Of a stretch of DNA of 10,056 nucleotides, positions 1-6,297 are shown in pieces (the first letter of the stretch is position 1; the number at the start of each line of letters is the position of its first letter). This DNA comes from Nanobdellota archaeon (lineage in GTDB: Archaea > Nanobdellota > Nanobdellia > Pacearchaeales > GW2011-AR1): assembly GCA_030640395.1 (NCBI GenBank), contig DAOWJK010000040.1:1-10056 (forward strand), written 5' to 3'. The translations under genes were made by a program, and so were the position numbers. The notes beneath the pieces are model-generated. The model searched no databases. It saw only the letters and a program-made list of their open reading frames with translations, and was not told where the DNA came from.

Positions 1-2
1 AA

Positions 3-173
3 GCTGTGTTTCCGGGATTTCAAATCCATTTTTTATCTCCTAAGTCAGCGACGAGAAAGAGAGCTCATGCTAACTTTGCTGTTTATTTCGAAGAGCCGAG
101 TATCTCGGCTCCTCATATTAATTATTCAACAGAATTAAATTTATTGGAGGACGGCGATTCCTCCCTGCTTTAA
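3..173 (+). CDS. C-terminal end of an unidentified protein (5' truncated by window edge)
   Basis: An open frame enters from the left edge and runs 56 codons to a TAA. It has protein-like composition (begins AVFPGFQIHF, ends LNLLEDGDSSLL), while the other two forward frames are broken or implausible. I do not recognise a domain. The stop codon sits in the middle of the 14-base palindrome at 165-178, itself nested in a larger inverted repeat (151-193). Overlap of a 3' gene end with a right-end hairpin is typical of tnpB genes of IS200/IS605 elements, whose guide RNA overlaps the gene end, so a TnpB tail is one possibility. However, the zinc finger and the RDxNAA-type motif expected shortly before a TnpB C-terminus are not in the visible part. 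Function left open. Confidence 0.5.
   Translation, partial: AVFPGFQIHFLSPKSATRKRAHANFAVYFEEPSISAPHINYSTELNLLEDGDSSLL
93..111. repeat. Perfect 8-bp hairpin inside the truncated gene
   Basis: GAGCCGAG (93-100) and CTCGGCTC (104-111) are exact reverse complements separated by TAT. The hairpin is GC-rich in an AT-rich background and lies about 40 bases upstream of the second palindrome, within the coding tail. It may be part of the same mobile-element end or a transcript-stabilising stem. Confidence 0.5.
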
Positions 174-193
174 AGCAGTGGTATCCTCGCCGT
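151..193. repeat. Nested palindrome over a stop codon, IS200/IS605 right-end-like
   Basis: The outer arms ACGGCGA (151-157) and TCGCCGT (187-193) enclose an inner perfect palindrome CTGCTTTAAAGCAG (165-178); the sequence between the arms pairs imperfectly. The TAA of the upstream frame is at 171-173. The arrangement (gene end, then a CC-rich left arm, a TTTAAA-like loop and a GG-rich right arm) resembles right ends of archaeal IS200/IS605-type elements, where the hairpin is the transposase recognition structure and part of the guide RNA. The TTTAAA at 169-174 is also centred about 29 bases before the next ATG (201), so it may serve as a TATA box. Both roles are inference. Confidence 0.45.
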
Positions 194-200
194 AGATGTA

Positions 201-854
201 ATGAAATCACAAAAATATGTGTTTTTGCAGGCACTGATAATAGCTTTTGTTATTTTTAATATTGGAATCTTCCTTGGTTATAAACTGGAAACCTCCCGGA
301 TTGATAAAATAAATAATTGGTATATTCAATCTGAAATAGAGCTCTTGGACCAGAGAATACAAAAAGATGCGTTTGAATTTCTTGAATTAAATTGTGATGC
401 AATGGTTAAAGAAAATATAAATTTTGCAGACAGGATTTATGAGGAAGCATTGGTTATAGATAAATATGAACAAGCAAACAGAATTAACAATGATATAATC
501 CTGCAACATAAGAGGTATGACCTTTTGAGGACATTGTTTTGGATTAACAGCATGAAGATAAAGGAAAAGTGCAATTCAAGTTATCATAATTTGGTTTATT
601 TTTATCAATATAATGATGTTTCAATTGAAAAAAAAGCAAAGCAAAAAGTTTTTTCTAACTTGCTTTTTCAGATAAAGCAGGAAGAAAAAGCCGAAATTAT
701 GCTCATCCCAATAGCAGCAGACAACAATATTGGTTCAATTAATCTGCTTTTGGATAAATATGAAATCACTGAACTGCCTACTATTTTAATTGATGAGAAA
801 ATTAAGTTAACAGCTATCGAAAGTGTTGAAGATATTAGGGAGCATCTTGGCTAA
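201..854 (+). CDS. Membrane-anchored thioredoxin-fold-like protein without CxxC
   Basis: A 217-residue protein. Residues about 7-27 form one hydrophobic helix (an N-terminal anchor; the short lysine-containing N-terminus suggests the body lies outside). Residues about 33-125 are helical and charged, possibly coiled. From about 130 it reads as a thioredoxin-like fold: a beta strand (LVYFYQY), a helix rich in Lys, a second strand (IMLIPIA), a helix, then LPTILID (192-198), which matches the strand with the cis-proline that packs against thioredoxin active sites, and a closing strand and helix (VEDIREHL). The active-site CxxC expected after the first strand is absent; that place reads NDVSIEKKA. 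Only Cys65 and Cys124 remain. The layout resembles a family I associate with DPANN archaea that normally carries the Cys pair; that match is from memory. It is probably a structural or degenerate redox protein of the cell surface. The start is the only early ATG; no convincing Shine-Dalgarno sequence is present. Confidence 0.75.
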   Translation: MKSQKYVFLQALIIAFVIFNIGIFLGYKLETSRIDKINNWYIQSEIELLDQRIQKDAFEFLELNCDAMVKENINFADRIYEEALVIDKYEQANRINNDIILQHKRYDLLRTLFWINSMKIKEKCNSSYHNLVYFYQYNDVSIEKKAKQKVFSNLLFQIKQEEKAEIMLIPIAADNNIGSINLLLDKYEITELPTILIDEKIKLTAIESVEDIREHLG

Positions 855-855
855 G

Positions 856-969
856 TTGTTTTACTTGCCCTGTTGGGGCTGATACCCTTAGGGTATGAAA
901 CAGCATTTTAAAACAATCTCAAAGCCGACACTGCATGTTAGCATTGCCTAACGGCAATAAGCCGTTGGG
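856..969 (+). other. Hairpin-rich non-coding stretch after the thioredoxin-like gene
   Basis: The gap 855-1057 has no credible gene. TTGTTTTA (856-863) pairs with TAAAACAA (909-916), enclosing GCCC(TGTTG)GGGC (867-879) and ATACCC(TTA)GGGTAT (882-896). Downstream, two mutually exclusive hairpins compete: ATTGCC(TAAC)GGCAAT (943-958) and CCTAACGGC(AATAA)GCCGTTGGG (947-969, one G-U pair). This could be a small structured RNA, the 3' untranslated region of the preceding gene, or another decayed IS200/IS605-type end. I tested for C/D and H/ACA guide RNA boxes by eye and found no convincing set. Confidence 0.35.
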
Positions 970-1027
970 AGTGGAAAATATTTACAACTTATTTTAGCAA
1001 ATGTTTAACTAACTCCATCACAATAAT

Positions 1028-1036
1028 CTTAAAAAA
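1028..1036 (+). promoter_or_regulatory. TATA-like box of the MBF1-like gene
   Basis: The A-rich TATA-like run CTTAAAAAA is centred about 26 bases before the ATG at 1058, the spacing expected if the transcript begins at or next to the start codon. Confidence 0.55.
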
Positions 1037-1057
1037 TGCTCTTTTTCTTTTTTTATA

Positions 1058-1792
1058 ATGAACAAATGTTTTAAGTGCGGGGTTTCAGAAGACAGGGCTT
1101 TGCTTTTTGGCGCTGTTTCTGAAAAAGGAATTGTTAAAATTTGCAGAAAATGCTCTTTTGAAGAAAATATTCCTATTATAAAATATCTGAAAGAGAAGCC
1201 TGAAAAAAGACCCACGGTTTATGAACGGCTTTCTCGTTTATCCAGAGTTGAAATAAAAAGTAAGAAAGATAAATCTAATAAGCAAAATGAGGAATTAAAA
1301 AAAATTGCAGATGAAAATTTTAGCAAGAATGTTTTGGATGAAAATCCTTTTGACATGGTTGATAATTTTCACTGGATTATCATGAGAGCCAGGAGAGCCA
1401 GGAAGCTGACTCAAAAGCAGTTTGCAAAAGCAATTGAAGAATCTGAAGAAGCAATTAAAATGGCGGAGAAAGGTGTTCTACTCAAAAATGATTTTGTGCT
1501 GGTAAATAAAATTGAGAATTATTTAGGAATTAGAATTAAAAATAAATCAGCAAGGGAGAAATCTTTTGATGAAGAAGTAAATCAGGTTAAAAAAGAGTTT
1601 TTACAAAATGTCGAGGAAGACAAAATCAAGTTTGATGATGCAACCACAAAAACTTTGACAATTGCTGATTTGCAGGAAATGAAAAAGAAAAGAGAAAATG
1701 AAATTTTTGAGAAGCCAGTTAATAAGAAAATTGATTTAGATAAAGAAAATCTTTCTCAGGAAGAAATTGACAGAATTATTTTTGGGAAATGA
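1058..1792 (+). CDS. mbf1: MBF1-family zinc-ribbon/helix-turn-helix transcription factor
   Basis: A 244-residue protein. The N-terminus carries a four-cysteine zinc ribbon (C4, C7, C29, C32). A charged linker (about 50-100) leads to a helix-turn-helix of the Xre/Cro type at about 104-160, containing ARKLTQKQFAKAIEESEEAI and MAEKG, as in archaeal multiprotein bridging factor 1. Family members are cytoplasmic DNA/ribosome-associated regulators that contact the basal transcription machinery; the exact role in archaea is unsettled. The tail beyond residue 165 is long, acidic-basic and probably disordered or helical, making this protein longer than the common archaeal form of roughly 160 residues (from memory). 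It is followed closely by rpoL and radB on the same strand, but each has its own TATA box, so they are probably separate transcripts. The start is fixed by the CxxC at residue 4 and the TATA spacing. Confidence 0.85.
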   Translation: MNKCFKCGVSEDRALLFGAVSEKGIVKICRKCSFEENIPIIKYLKEKPEKRPTVYERLSRLSRVEIKSKKDKSNKQNEELKKIADENFSKNVLDENPFDMVDNFHWIIMRARRARKLTQKQFAKAIEESEEAIKMAEKGVLLKNDFVLVNKIENYLGIRIKNKSAREKSFDEEVNQVKKEFLQNVEEDKIKFDDATTKTLTIADLQEMKKKRENEIFEKPVNKKIDLDKENLSQEEIDRIIFGK

Positions 1793-1796
1793 CAAG

Positions 1797-1807
1797 CTTT
1801 TTAAATT
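1797..1807 (+). promoter_or_regulatory. TATA box of rpoL
   Basis: CTTTTTAAATT is centred about 25 bases before the ATG at 1827, just after the stop of the preceding gene, consistent with an independent leaderless transcript. Confidence 0.6.
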
Positions 1808-1826
1808 GTTTTTATTCTAATCTATT

Positions 1827-2090
1827 ATGGAAATTAATATCCTGAAAAGTTCAAAAGATGAAATTGAAGTTGAAATTGAAAGTTTGACAATTGCGGAGAT
1901 TCTCCGGGTTTATTTGAACAGGGATTCTGCTGTTGATTTTGCGGCGTGGAAAAGAAAGCATCCGACAGAGAAACCTATTTTGAAAGTCAAGACCAAAGCC
2001 AGGACAGCGAAAAAAGCTATTACTGATGCGGTTAGTTCTATTGGAAAAGATTTAGATAAAACCCTGGCTGATTTTAAAAAGTTAAAGTAG
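1827..2090 (+). CDS. rpoL: DNA-directed RNA polymerase subunit L (Rpo11)
   Basis: An 87-residue protein matching the archaeal Rpo11/RpoL family (equivalent of eukaryotic RPB11/AC19), which pairs with Rpo3 (RpoD) to form the assembly platform of the polymerase, like the alpha dimer of bacteria. Diagnostic parts: N-terminal strand MEINILKSSKDEIEVEIE, the helix with TIAEILRVYLNRDSAVDFAA, the block WKRKHPTEKPILKVKT, and the long C-terminal dimerisation helix (about 60-87). In most archaea the central block reads close to SYxxxHPL; here the equivalent is WKRKHPT, an acceptable variant. The length is normal (about 85-100). The ATG is followed directly by the conserved strand, so the start is secure. 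Confidence 0.92.
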   Translation: MEINILKSSKDEIEVEIESLTIAEILRVYLNRDSAVDFAAWKRKHPTEKPILKVKTKARTAKKAITDAVSSIGKDLDKTLADFKKLK

Positions 2091-2100
2091 TATCATAATA

Positions 2101-2109
2101 CTTATTAAC
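2101..2109 (+). promoter_or_regulatory. TATA-like box of radB
   Basis: CTTATTAAC is centred about 25 bases before the ATG at 2130 and ten bases after the rpoL stop codon. Confidence 0.5.
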
Positions 2110-2129
2110 ATCAGTTTTTTTTATTATTT

Positions 2130-2861
2130 ATGAACGAGAATAAAATTTCTACAGGAAGTTTGGATTTTACAAAATGGCTTGACCAGGGTTATGAGAAGGA
2201 TGTAATTACAATGATTGCCGGGCCTCCTGGTTGCGGGAAGACGAATTTGTGTTTTTTGGTTTGCTGCAGTCAGGCGAAAAAAGCCAACAAAATTATTTTT
2301 GTTGATACAGAAGGGGGATTTTCTGTTGACAGAATTCAACAAATTGTCGGTGACGATTATGAAAAGGTTTTGGAAAATATTTTTTTGCTGGAGCCGGTAA
2401 ATTTTGAGGAGCAGAAAAAGTGTTTTGTGAAGTTGCTGGACAAGGTAAAGAAAAATCATGTGAGCCTGATTATTGTTGATGGCATGGCGATGTTGTATAG
2501 ATTGGAGTTGGGAGATGCGATTAAATCAAAAAAATCTGACAGCATCAGGAAAGTAAATCGTGAGATTGCAAAACAAATGAGAACTTTGGCTGAGATTGCG
2601 CGGAAGCAGAAGATTCCGGTTATTATTACAAATCAGGTTTATGGGGGGTTTCAAAGCGAGGAAGACTGGAGACAGGGCAAAGAAAGAGAGGTTAATATTG
2701 TCGGCGGTGATTTAATGAAATATTGGAGCAAGTGCATAATTGAGTTAAAGAAAAACGGAAGCAGAAGAAAGGCGGTTTTGCTAAAGCATAGAAGTTTGCC
2801 TGAAAAAGAATTTAGTTTTGAAATAGTTGAAGGGGGAATTAGGAAGCGAGGTTGGATTTAA
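2130..2861 (+). CDS. radB: DNA repair and recombination protein RadB (RecA/Rad51 family)
   Basis: A 243-residue RecA-fold ATPase. Walker A is GPPGCGKT (31-38), the catalytic-Glu region is VDTEGG (58-63), Walker B is LIIVDG (113-118), and IPVIITNQVY carries the loop-1-side strand with the conserved NQV. It lacks the N-terminal helix-hairpin-helix domain of RadA, and the opening (STGSLDFTKWLDQGYEKDVI) is that of RadB, an archaeal RadA paralogue thought to assist homologous recombination rather than perform strand exchange by itself. Length fits RadB (about 220-250). The C-terminal strands (KAVLLKHRSLPEKEFSFEI) are the usual RadB end. It has its own TATA box and is followed after 53 bases by an unrelated AT-rich gene. 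Confidence 0.92.
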   Translation: MNENKISTGSLDFTKWLDQGYEKDVITMIAGPPGCGKTNLCFLVCCSQAKKANKIIFVDTEGGFSVDRIQQIVGDDYEKVLENIFLLEPVNFEEQKKCFVKLLDKVKKNHVSLIIVDGMAMLYRLELGDAIKSKKSDSIRKVNREIAKQMRTLAEIARKQKIPVIITNQVYGGFQSEEDWRQGKEREVNIVGGDLMKYWSKCIIELKKNGSRRKAVLLKHRSLPEKEFSFEIVEGGIRKRGWI

Positions 2862-2883
2862 ATATATTTTATAACACACAAAT

Positions 2884-2894
2884 CTTTTTATATT
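2884..2894 (+). promoter_or_regulatory. TATA box deciding the start of the following gene
   Basis: CTTTTTATATT is centred about 26 bases before the ATG at 2915. It lies inside the longer in-frame reading that begins at 2852, so the upstream ATG would precede its own promoter; this supports 2915 as the true start. Confidence 0.6.
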
Positions 2895-2914
2895 ATTACA
2901 ATGCTACTTTTAAT

Positions 2915-3496
2915 ATGTCAAACATAAAAGTTCCTGATTTTTTGATTCCAGCAACAAAAAAAACTCTTGGAAATTTTAAGCAAGTTCCGAAAAAAAATCT
3001 TTTATTTATGATGGAAGAAATACCAAATATTAGTCTTTATCTTTATGGAACTCCTACAAAAATTTCAGATGTGGAAGAAGATTCTTTTTTTATAAATCCT
3101 GAAGGCAATATAAAATTAGGATGGTATGTTCGACAAGCTTTTGAAAAAGGAGATGATTTGTGGGATTTTTTTTCAGAGTCTTTAGTAATGTTAAAATTAA
3201 ATGATAGAAAAGGATTAGATTATGATGTTAAGTGTAATATGGCAGATTCTATTGTAGGAATGGGAAGAGATTACAAAGAGGTGTATTTTTTTGATTTTTC
3301 TAAAGATGAAAATTTAAGAAATGCTTTGTATTTTGGAGCAAAAAAAATATTATCTCATAATGATTTTGAGAGTAGTTTTCATCACGAAGAAATTAGAAAA
3401 TTAAGTAATTTTTTCTATGAAGATTTTAAAACACAAATTCATACTAAAAAATCCAATGAAATCGCATTAGAAGCAGATTCTATTTTATTCTCTTAA
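2915..3496 (+). CDS. Uncharacterised 193-residue soluble protein
   Basis: I do not recognise this protein. A longer reading starts at 2852 and overlaps radB by ten bases, but its first 21 residues (many Tyr/Phe/Asn) look like translated promoter, and the TATA box at 2884-2894 points to the ATG at 2915. The product starts MSNIKVPDFLIPATKK, is mixed alpha/beta, has no clear signal peptide or membrane helix and contains one Cys. Visible blocks include LSLYLYGTP-like strand ISLYLYGTPTKISDVEEDSF, the helix-rich DDLWDFFSESLVMLK and a C-terminal helical region with FHHEEIRKLSNFFYEDF. Codon use is strongly A/T-ended, more so than in the neighbouring housekeeping genes, which may mean recent acquisition. 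It converges on topA with only six bases between stop codons; TTTTT at 3500-3504 could end its transcript. Confidence 0.7.
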   Translation: MSNIKVPDFLIPATKKTLGNFKQVPKKNLLFMMEEIPNISLYLYGTPTKISDVEEDSFFINPEGNIKLGWYVRQAFEKGDDLWDFFSESLVMLKLNDRKGLDYDVKCNMADSIVGMGRDYKEVYFFDFSKDENLRNALYFGAKKILSHNDFESSFHHEEIRKLSNFFYEDFKTQIHTKKSNEIALEADSILFS

Positions 3497-3502
3497 TAAT
3501 TT

Positions 3503-5947
3503 TTATTGTAAGTTATTTCCTTTCTCCTCCTGCCTCTTCCTATACTCTTCCAGTCTTTTTTTATTTGTTTCACACGCTGAATTAAAGCAAAAAATCCACG
3601 GCTTTCTTCCTCTTTTCAGACTCATCATTAAAGGAAAACCGCATTTTTCACAGGTTTTTTCTGTTTTCTTGATTGTGCCAGGAGGAAGACTAAAGGTTGT
3701 TTTGCAATCTGGGTAAGCGTCGCAGGCAACAAAATGTCTTTTTGTTTTCCTTGAATAAGTTATCGCAAGGTTTCCTTTTTTGCAGACAGGACAAACACAT
3801 AATTTGTTTTCAATTTTTTGCTGTTCTCTTAACTGCAGGTTTGCAACCAGAAGTTCTCTCCCAATTTCTTTTTCATTTTTGTTAAAATCTTCTGAAATAT
3901 CAATCAAAGTTTTTTTTGCATTATCAAGAACTTTTTCTTCCTTTGTTCTTAATTCTTTTAAGAACAAGTTAAAATTCGCAGAATTTTGTCTCTGCAAAAA
4001 ATCCTTCTTTGCTTCCACAATTGACTGCATCTGGTCTTCAAAACTTCTGGTTAATTTTTCATCAATTATGATCGGAGAATGTTTTTCAAGAGTTGAAATT
4101 AAAGACATCCCAAGAGGCGTGGCTTCAATTGATTTTTCTTTTATGTAGTTTCTGTTGTAAAGTGTTTCAAGAATTGCGGACCTTGTGGCTTTGGTTCCAA
4201 GATTTCTTTTTTCAAGTTCAGACAAAATTGAAGCAGGAGAATATCTTCTTGGGGGCTGGGTTTCTTTTTCCTCTATTCGTTTATCCACGATTTTTACTTC
4301 ACCTTCTAAATCAGGAATCTCAACATGTTTGGATTTAGACGGATAAATTTCCATCCAGGCTTTTTTTCTGATTGACGACCCTCTTGCAAAAAATAATAAA
4401 TTATCAACATTCACAGAAACTGTTTTATTGTCAATAATAGCGTCGTCGCAGAATAAAGATAAAAATCTCTTGACAATCAAATTATAGATTTTTTCTTCAT
4501 CTCCGGACAAAATTTGTTTGTTGCCTGTCGGGTAAATTGAGGGGTGAGCAGGGTCTGATTTTTTTCCTTCAACTGGTTTGTCTTTTGTAATCAATTTTTC
4601 AACATTGTATTCTCTTGCAAGTTTTTTCAAAATTTCCCTGTACTCAATTGAAAAAGGAAGTTTTTGAGAAGAAGTTCTTGGGTAAGAAATTAATCCTGCT
4701 AAATAAAGTGACTGGGCAATTCGCAGAGTTTTTGAAGGAGTCAAACCATAAAACTTGTAAGCTTCTGTTTGAAGAGTTGTCAGATTAAACGGAGGATTTG
4801 GAGAAATAATCTGTTCTGTTTTTTTTGTTTTTGCTTCAACTGTTTTTCCAACTAGATTTTCAAATTTTAATAAATCATTTTTGTTAAAGATATCTTTATT
4901 ATGTTTCAATTCTAAAGTATGAGAATTTTTCACATTAATAAAAATCTGCCAATAAGGTTCTGGTTTAAACGCCTGAATCTTCCTCTCCCTTTGAACAATC
5001 AAATTCAAAGCAGGACCCTGAACTCTGCCAATTGACATTATCCGAAATTTCCCTGTTGTTTTTATTGCATTCATTAAAGCACGGGACAAATTTATTCCAT
5101 AAAACCAATCAAGATAATGCCTTGTTTCTCCTGCAATCGCCTGCCCCCAATCAATATGCGAAGATTTTTTTTCATAAGCATCATTTAATTCCTTATCTGT
5201 CAAAGTCGAGAACTTCATCCGATTCGCGTCCTTTTGACCGCAGATATATTTTACAACATTCATTCCTATAACCTCTCCTTCAACATCATAATCTGTTGCG
5301 ACTATAATGCTCCCCGCGTTTTTCGCGAGTTTCAGCAAAGTGTCAAAATATCTTTTTGTGAAACCTGCTTTTTTGTTTGCCAGATAATTTGGAGTCCAGG
5401 AAATATCAAAAATTGGAACAAAAGAACCCGGAATATTTTGCTTTAAAGTCAGCAAATGCCCCACAGCACACGCGACAATTATCTGCTTCCCATCCCGATT
5501 CAAATCATAATAAGAAATTTTATTATTAATCCTCTGAGTTGCTTTTCCAAGTGCCTGGGCAATTTTTGAGGCAGCCTGGGGTTTTTCTGTGATAATTAAT
5601 TCATAACCTTCTTCTTTTAATTTTATTTTTTGGGGGGTGAATTTTTTTGCAGTAGTTTTTTTTCTTGGTCTTTTTGATTTTTTTGCCCCTTGTAAAAATT
5701 TTCGTGGAAAATTTTTCGGGCTACGCCTGAGGCCTCTTTCCTTGGAGGTCATCCCTGTGGGATGGTCCATTGTTTCCAAAGAAGTTCTTTCTGGTTTTTT
5801 ATATGGCTTTTCAACTGAGCCCTTGAGAAGTTCTTCTTTTTCAGGGGATTCTTTTTCCTGTTTTTCAGTTGTGTATTTCAAGTCAGTTTCATCAACAGGA
5901 AAATAACTTTCAGCTGTTTTTTCTTCTTTTGTTTTTTTTGGTTTCAT
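3503..5947 (-). CDS. topA: DNA topoisomerase I (type IA), archaeal
   Basis: An 814-residue enzyme that relaxes negative supercoils by single-strand passage via a 5'-phosphotyrosine. Residues 1-110 are a Lys/Glu/Pro-rich, probably disordered extension. The TOPRIM domain starts near 114 (YELIITEKPQAASKIA, Glu121) and has the acidic triad D219, D221, E223 (TDYDVEGE). GRVQGPALNLIVQRE (308-322) is the conserved block after domain II; the catalytic tyrosine is Y422 in LISYPRTSS; HPSIYPTG (468-475) is typical of archaeal members. Two C-terminal zinc ribbons follow: C719, C722, C742, C748 and C766, C769, C787, C792. The catalytic body is intact. The start ATG is preceded by very AT-rich sequence; a TATA-like TTAAATATA (minus strand, 5961-5969) lies rather close for a leaderless start. 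The extension includes a palindromic segment described separately. Confidence 0.93.
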   Translation of the reverse strand: MKPKKTKEEKTAESYFPVDETDLKYTTEKQEKESPEKEELLKGSVEKPYKKPERTSLETMDHPTGMTSKERGLRRSPKNFPRKFLQGAKKSKRPRKKTTAKKFTPQKIKLKEEGYELIITEKPQAASKIAQALGKATQRINNKISYYDLNRDGKQIIVACAVGHLLTLKQNIPGSFVPIFDISWTPNYLANKKAGFTKRYFDTLLKLAKNAGSIIVATDYDVEGEVIGMNVVKYICGQKDANRMKFSTLTDKELNDAYEKKSSHIDWGQAIAGETRHYLDWFYGINLSRALMNAIKTTGKFRIMSIGRVQGPALNLIVQRERKIQAFKPEPYWQIFINVKNSHTLELKHNKDIFNKNDLLKFENLVGKTVEAKTKKTEQIISPNPPFNLTTLQTEAYKFYGLTPSKTLRIAQSLYLAGLISYPRTSSQKLPFSIEYREILKKLAREYNVEKLITKDKPVEGKKSDPAHPSIYPTGNKQILSGDEEKIYNLIVKRFLSLFCDDAIIDNKTVSVNVDNLLFFARGSSIRKKAWMEIYPSKSKHVEIPDLEGEVKIVDKRIEEKETQPPRRYSPASILSELEKRNLGTKATRSAILETLYNRNYIKEKSIEATPLGMSLISTLEKHSPIIIDEKLTRSFEDQMQSIVEAKKDFLQRQNSANFNLFLKELRTKEEKVLDNAKKTLIDISEDFNKNEKEIGRELLVANLQLREQQKIENKLCVCPVCKKGNLAITYSRKTKRHFVACDAYPDCKTTFSLPPGTIKKTEKTCEKCGFPLMMSLKRGRKPWIFCFNSACETNKKRLEEYRKRQEEKGNNLQ
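5717..5770. repeat. In-frame palindromic segment inside the TopA N-terminal extension
   Basis: This stretch is visibly GC-richer than its surroundings and holds short hairpins: GCC(TGA)GGC (5725-5733), an imperfect CCTC/GGAGG stem (about 5734-5748) and CATCCC(TGT)GGGATG (5750-5764) extended by flanking GG/CC. It encodes about residues 60-77 of TopA (MDHPTGMTSKERGLRRSP) without breaking the frame, in a region that is otherwise Lys/Glu-rich. Short palindromic elements that insert in frame into genes are known from Rickettsia; the comparison is by analogy only. A related core (ACGCCT...GGC.TCT) appears at 7611-7626. Confidence 0.4.
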
Positions 5948-6012
5948 TTAAATTTAATTTTATATTTAATTTGGATGAATGGGAATCTGTGATTCGCTTT
6001 TGTTGGCATTGA

Positions 6013-6092
6013 AGGAAACCAAGGTTTCCTCTCACACACCATCCTTCCTGTTCAGGTGTGCGACTTTTTATAACACTCACGGAAGTCGCGTG
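6013..6092. repeat. Cluster of inverted repeats upstream of topA
   Basis: The topA-upstream gap (5948-6297) contains several stems in tandem: AGGAAACC(AA)GGTTTCCT (6013-6030, perfect 8 bp), CACACC(14 nt)GGTGTG (6035-6060), CGACTT(16 nt)AAGTCG (6061-6088), and CACG/CGTG (6078-6092). Density and higher GC suggest a decayed mobile-element end or a repeat family rather than a simple terminator. No gene longer than a micro-ORF fits here. Confidence 0.4.
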
Positions 6093-6159
6093 CAGAAAGT
6101 TGAGGAAACTTATTTAGTTTATATTATGTTAAAATTAAGGTTTTTATAGGTTTTTGAAA

Positions 6160-6234
6160 ATGGAGTTTTGGAGAAGTTTGATTGAGGGGTGTTTGACTTT
6201 GACGAAATTTTTCATTAATAAGGGGAGCTCCTAA
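6160..6234 (+). CDS. Possible 24-residue micro-ORF or remnant of a truncated gene
   Basis: ATG at 6160 opens a 24-codon frame ending in TAA, reading MEFWRSLIEGCLTLTKFF then INKGSS. An A/T-rich TTAAAATTAA (6130-6139) is centred about 25 bases upstream, like the other promoters here. The first part looks protein-like and amphipathic; the last codons run into GGAGCTCC (6224-6231) just before the hairpin at 6236-6267, so it may be the 5' stub of a gene cut by a repeat insertion. It could equally be chance. Confidence 0.25.
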   Translation: MEFWRSLIEGCLTLTKFFINKGSS

Positions 6235-6235
6235 T

Positions 6236-6267
6236 CTTTCGGATAGATAGTTCGGCTTCGCCGAAAG
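6236..6267. repeat. Nested hairpin before the HNH-like gene
   Basis: CTTTCGG (6236-6242) pairs with CCGAAAG (6261-6267), and alternatively TTCGGC(TTC)GCCGAA (6251-6265) forms a perfect 6-bp stem. It ends directly at the TATA-like box of the next gene, so it may act as terminator for upstream transcription, as an operator, or be another dispersed palindrome. Confidence 0.4.
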
Positions 6268-6275
6268 ATATTTAT
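6268..6275 (+). promoter_or_regulatory. TATA-like box deciding the start of the HNH-like gene
   Basis: ATATTTAT is centred about 26 bases before the ATG at 6298. It overlaps the earlier in-frame ATG at 6274, which argues that the earlier ATG lies in the promoter and is not used. Confidence 0.5.
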
Positions 6276-6297
6276 GCTAAAGAAGAATTTATTTTTT

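Noticed and set aside
10..30. GGATTT/AAATCC inverted repeat resembling a tRNA T-arm
   Set aside because: The loop is only two bases, there is no TTCRA loop, no acceptor or anticodon stem, and it lies in a coding frame.
4676..4702. Active-site tyrosine motif of TopA reads YPRTSS rather than YPRTDS
   Set aside because: From memory, archaeal TopA proteins often carry this variant, and the other catalytic residues are intact, so it is not a sign of inactivation.
3697..5906. Several plus-strand open frames of 60-120 codons opposite topA
   Set aside because: They are Phe/Leu/Ser-rich antisense frames of a complete, motif-verified topoisomerase gene.
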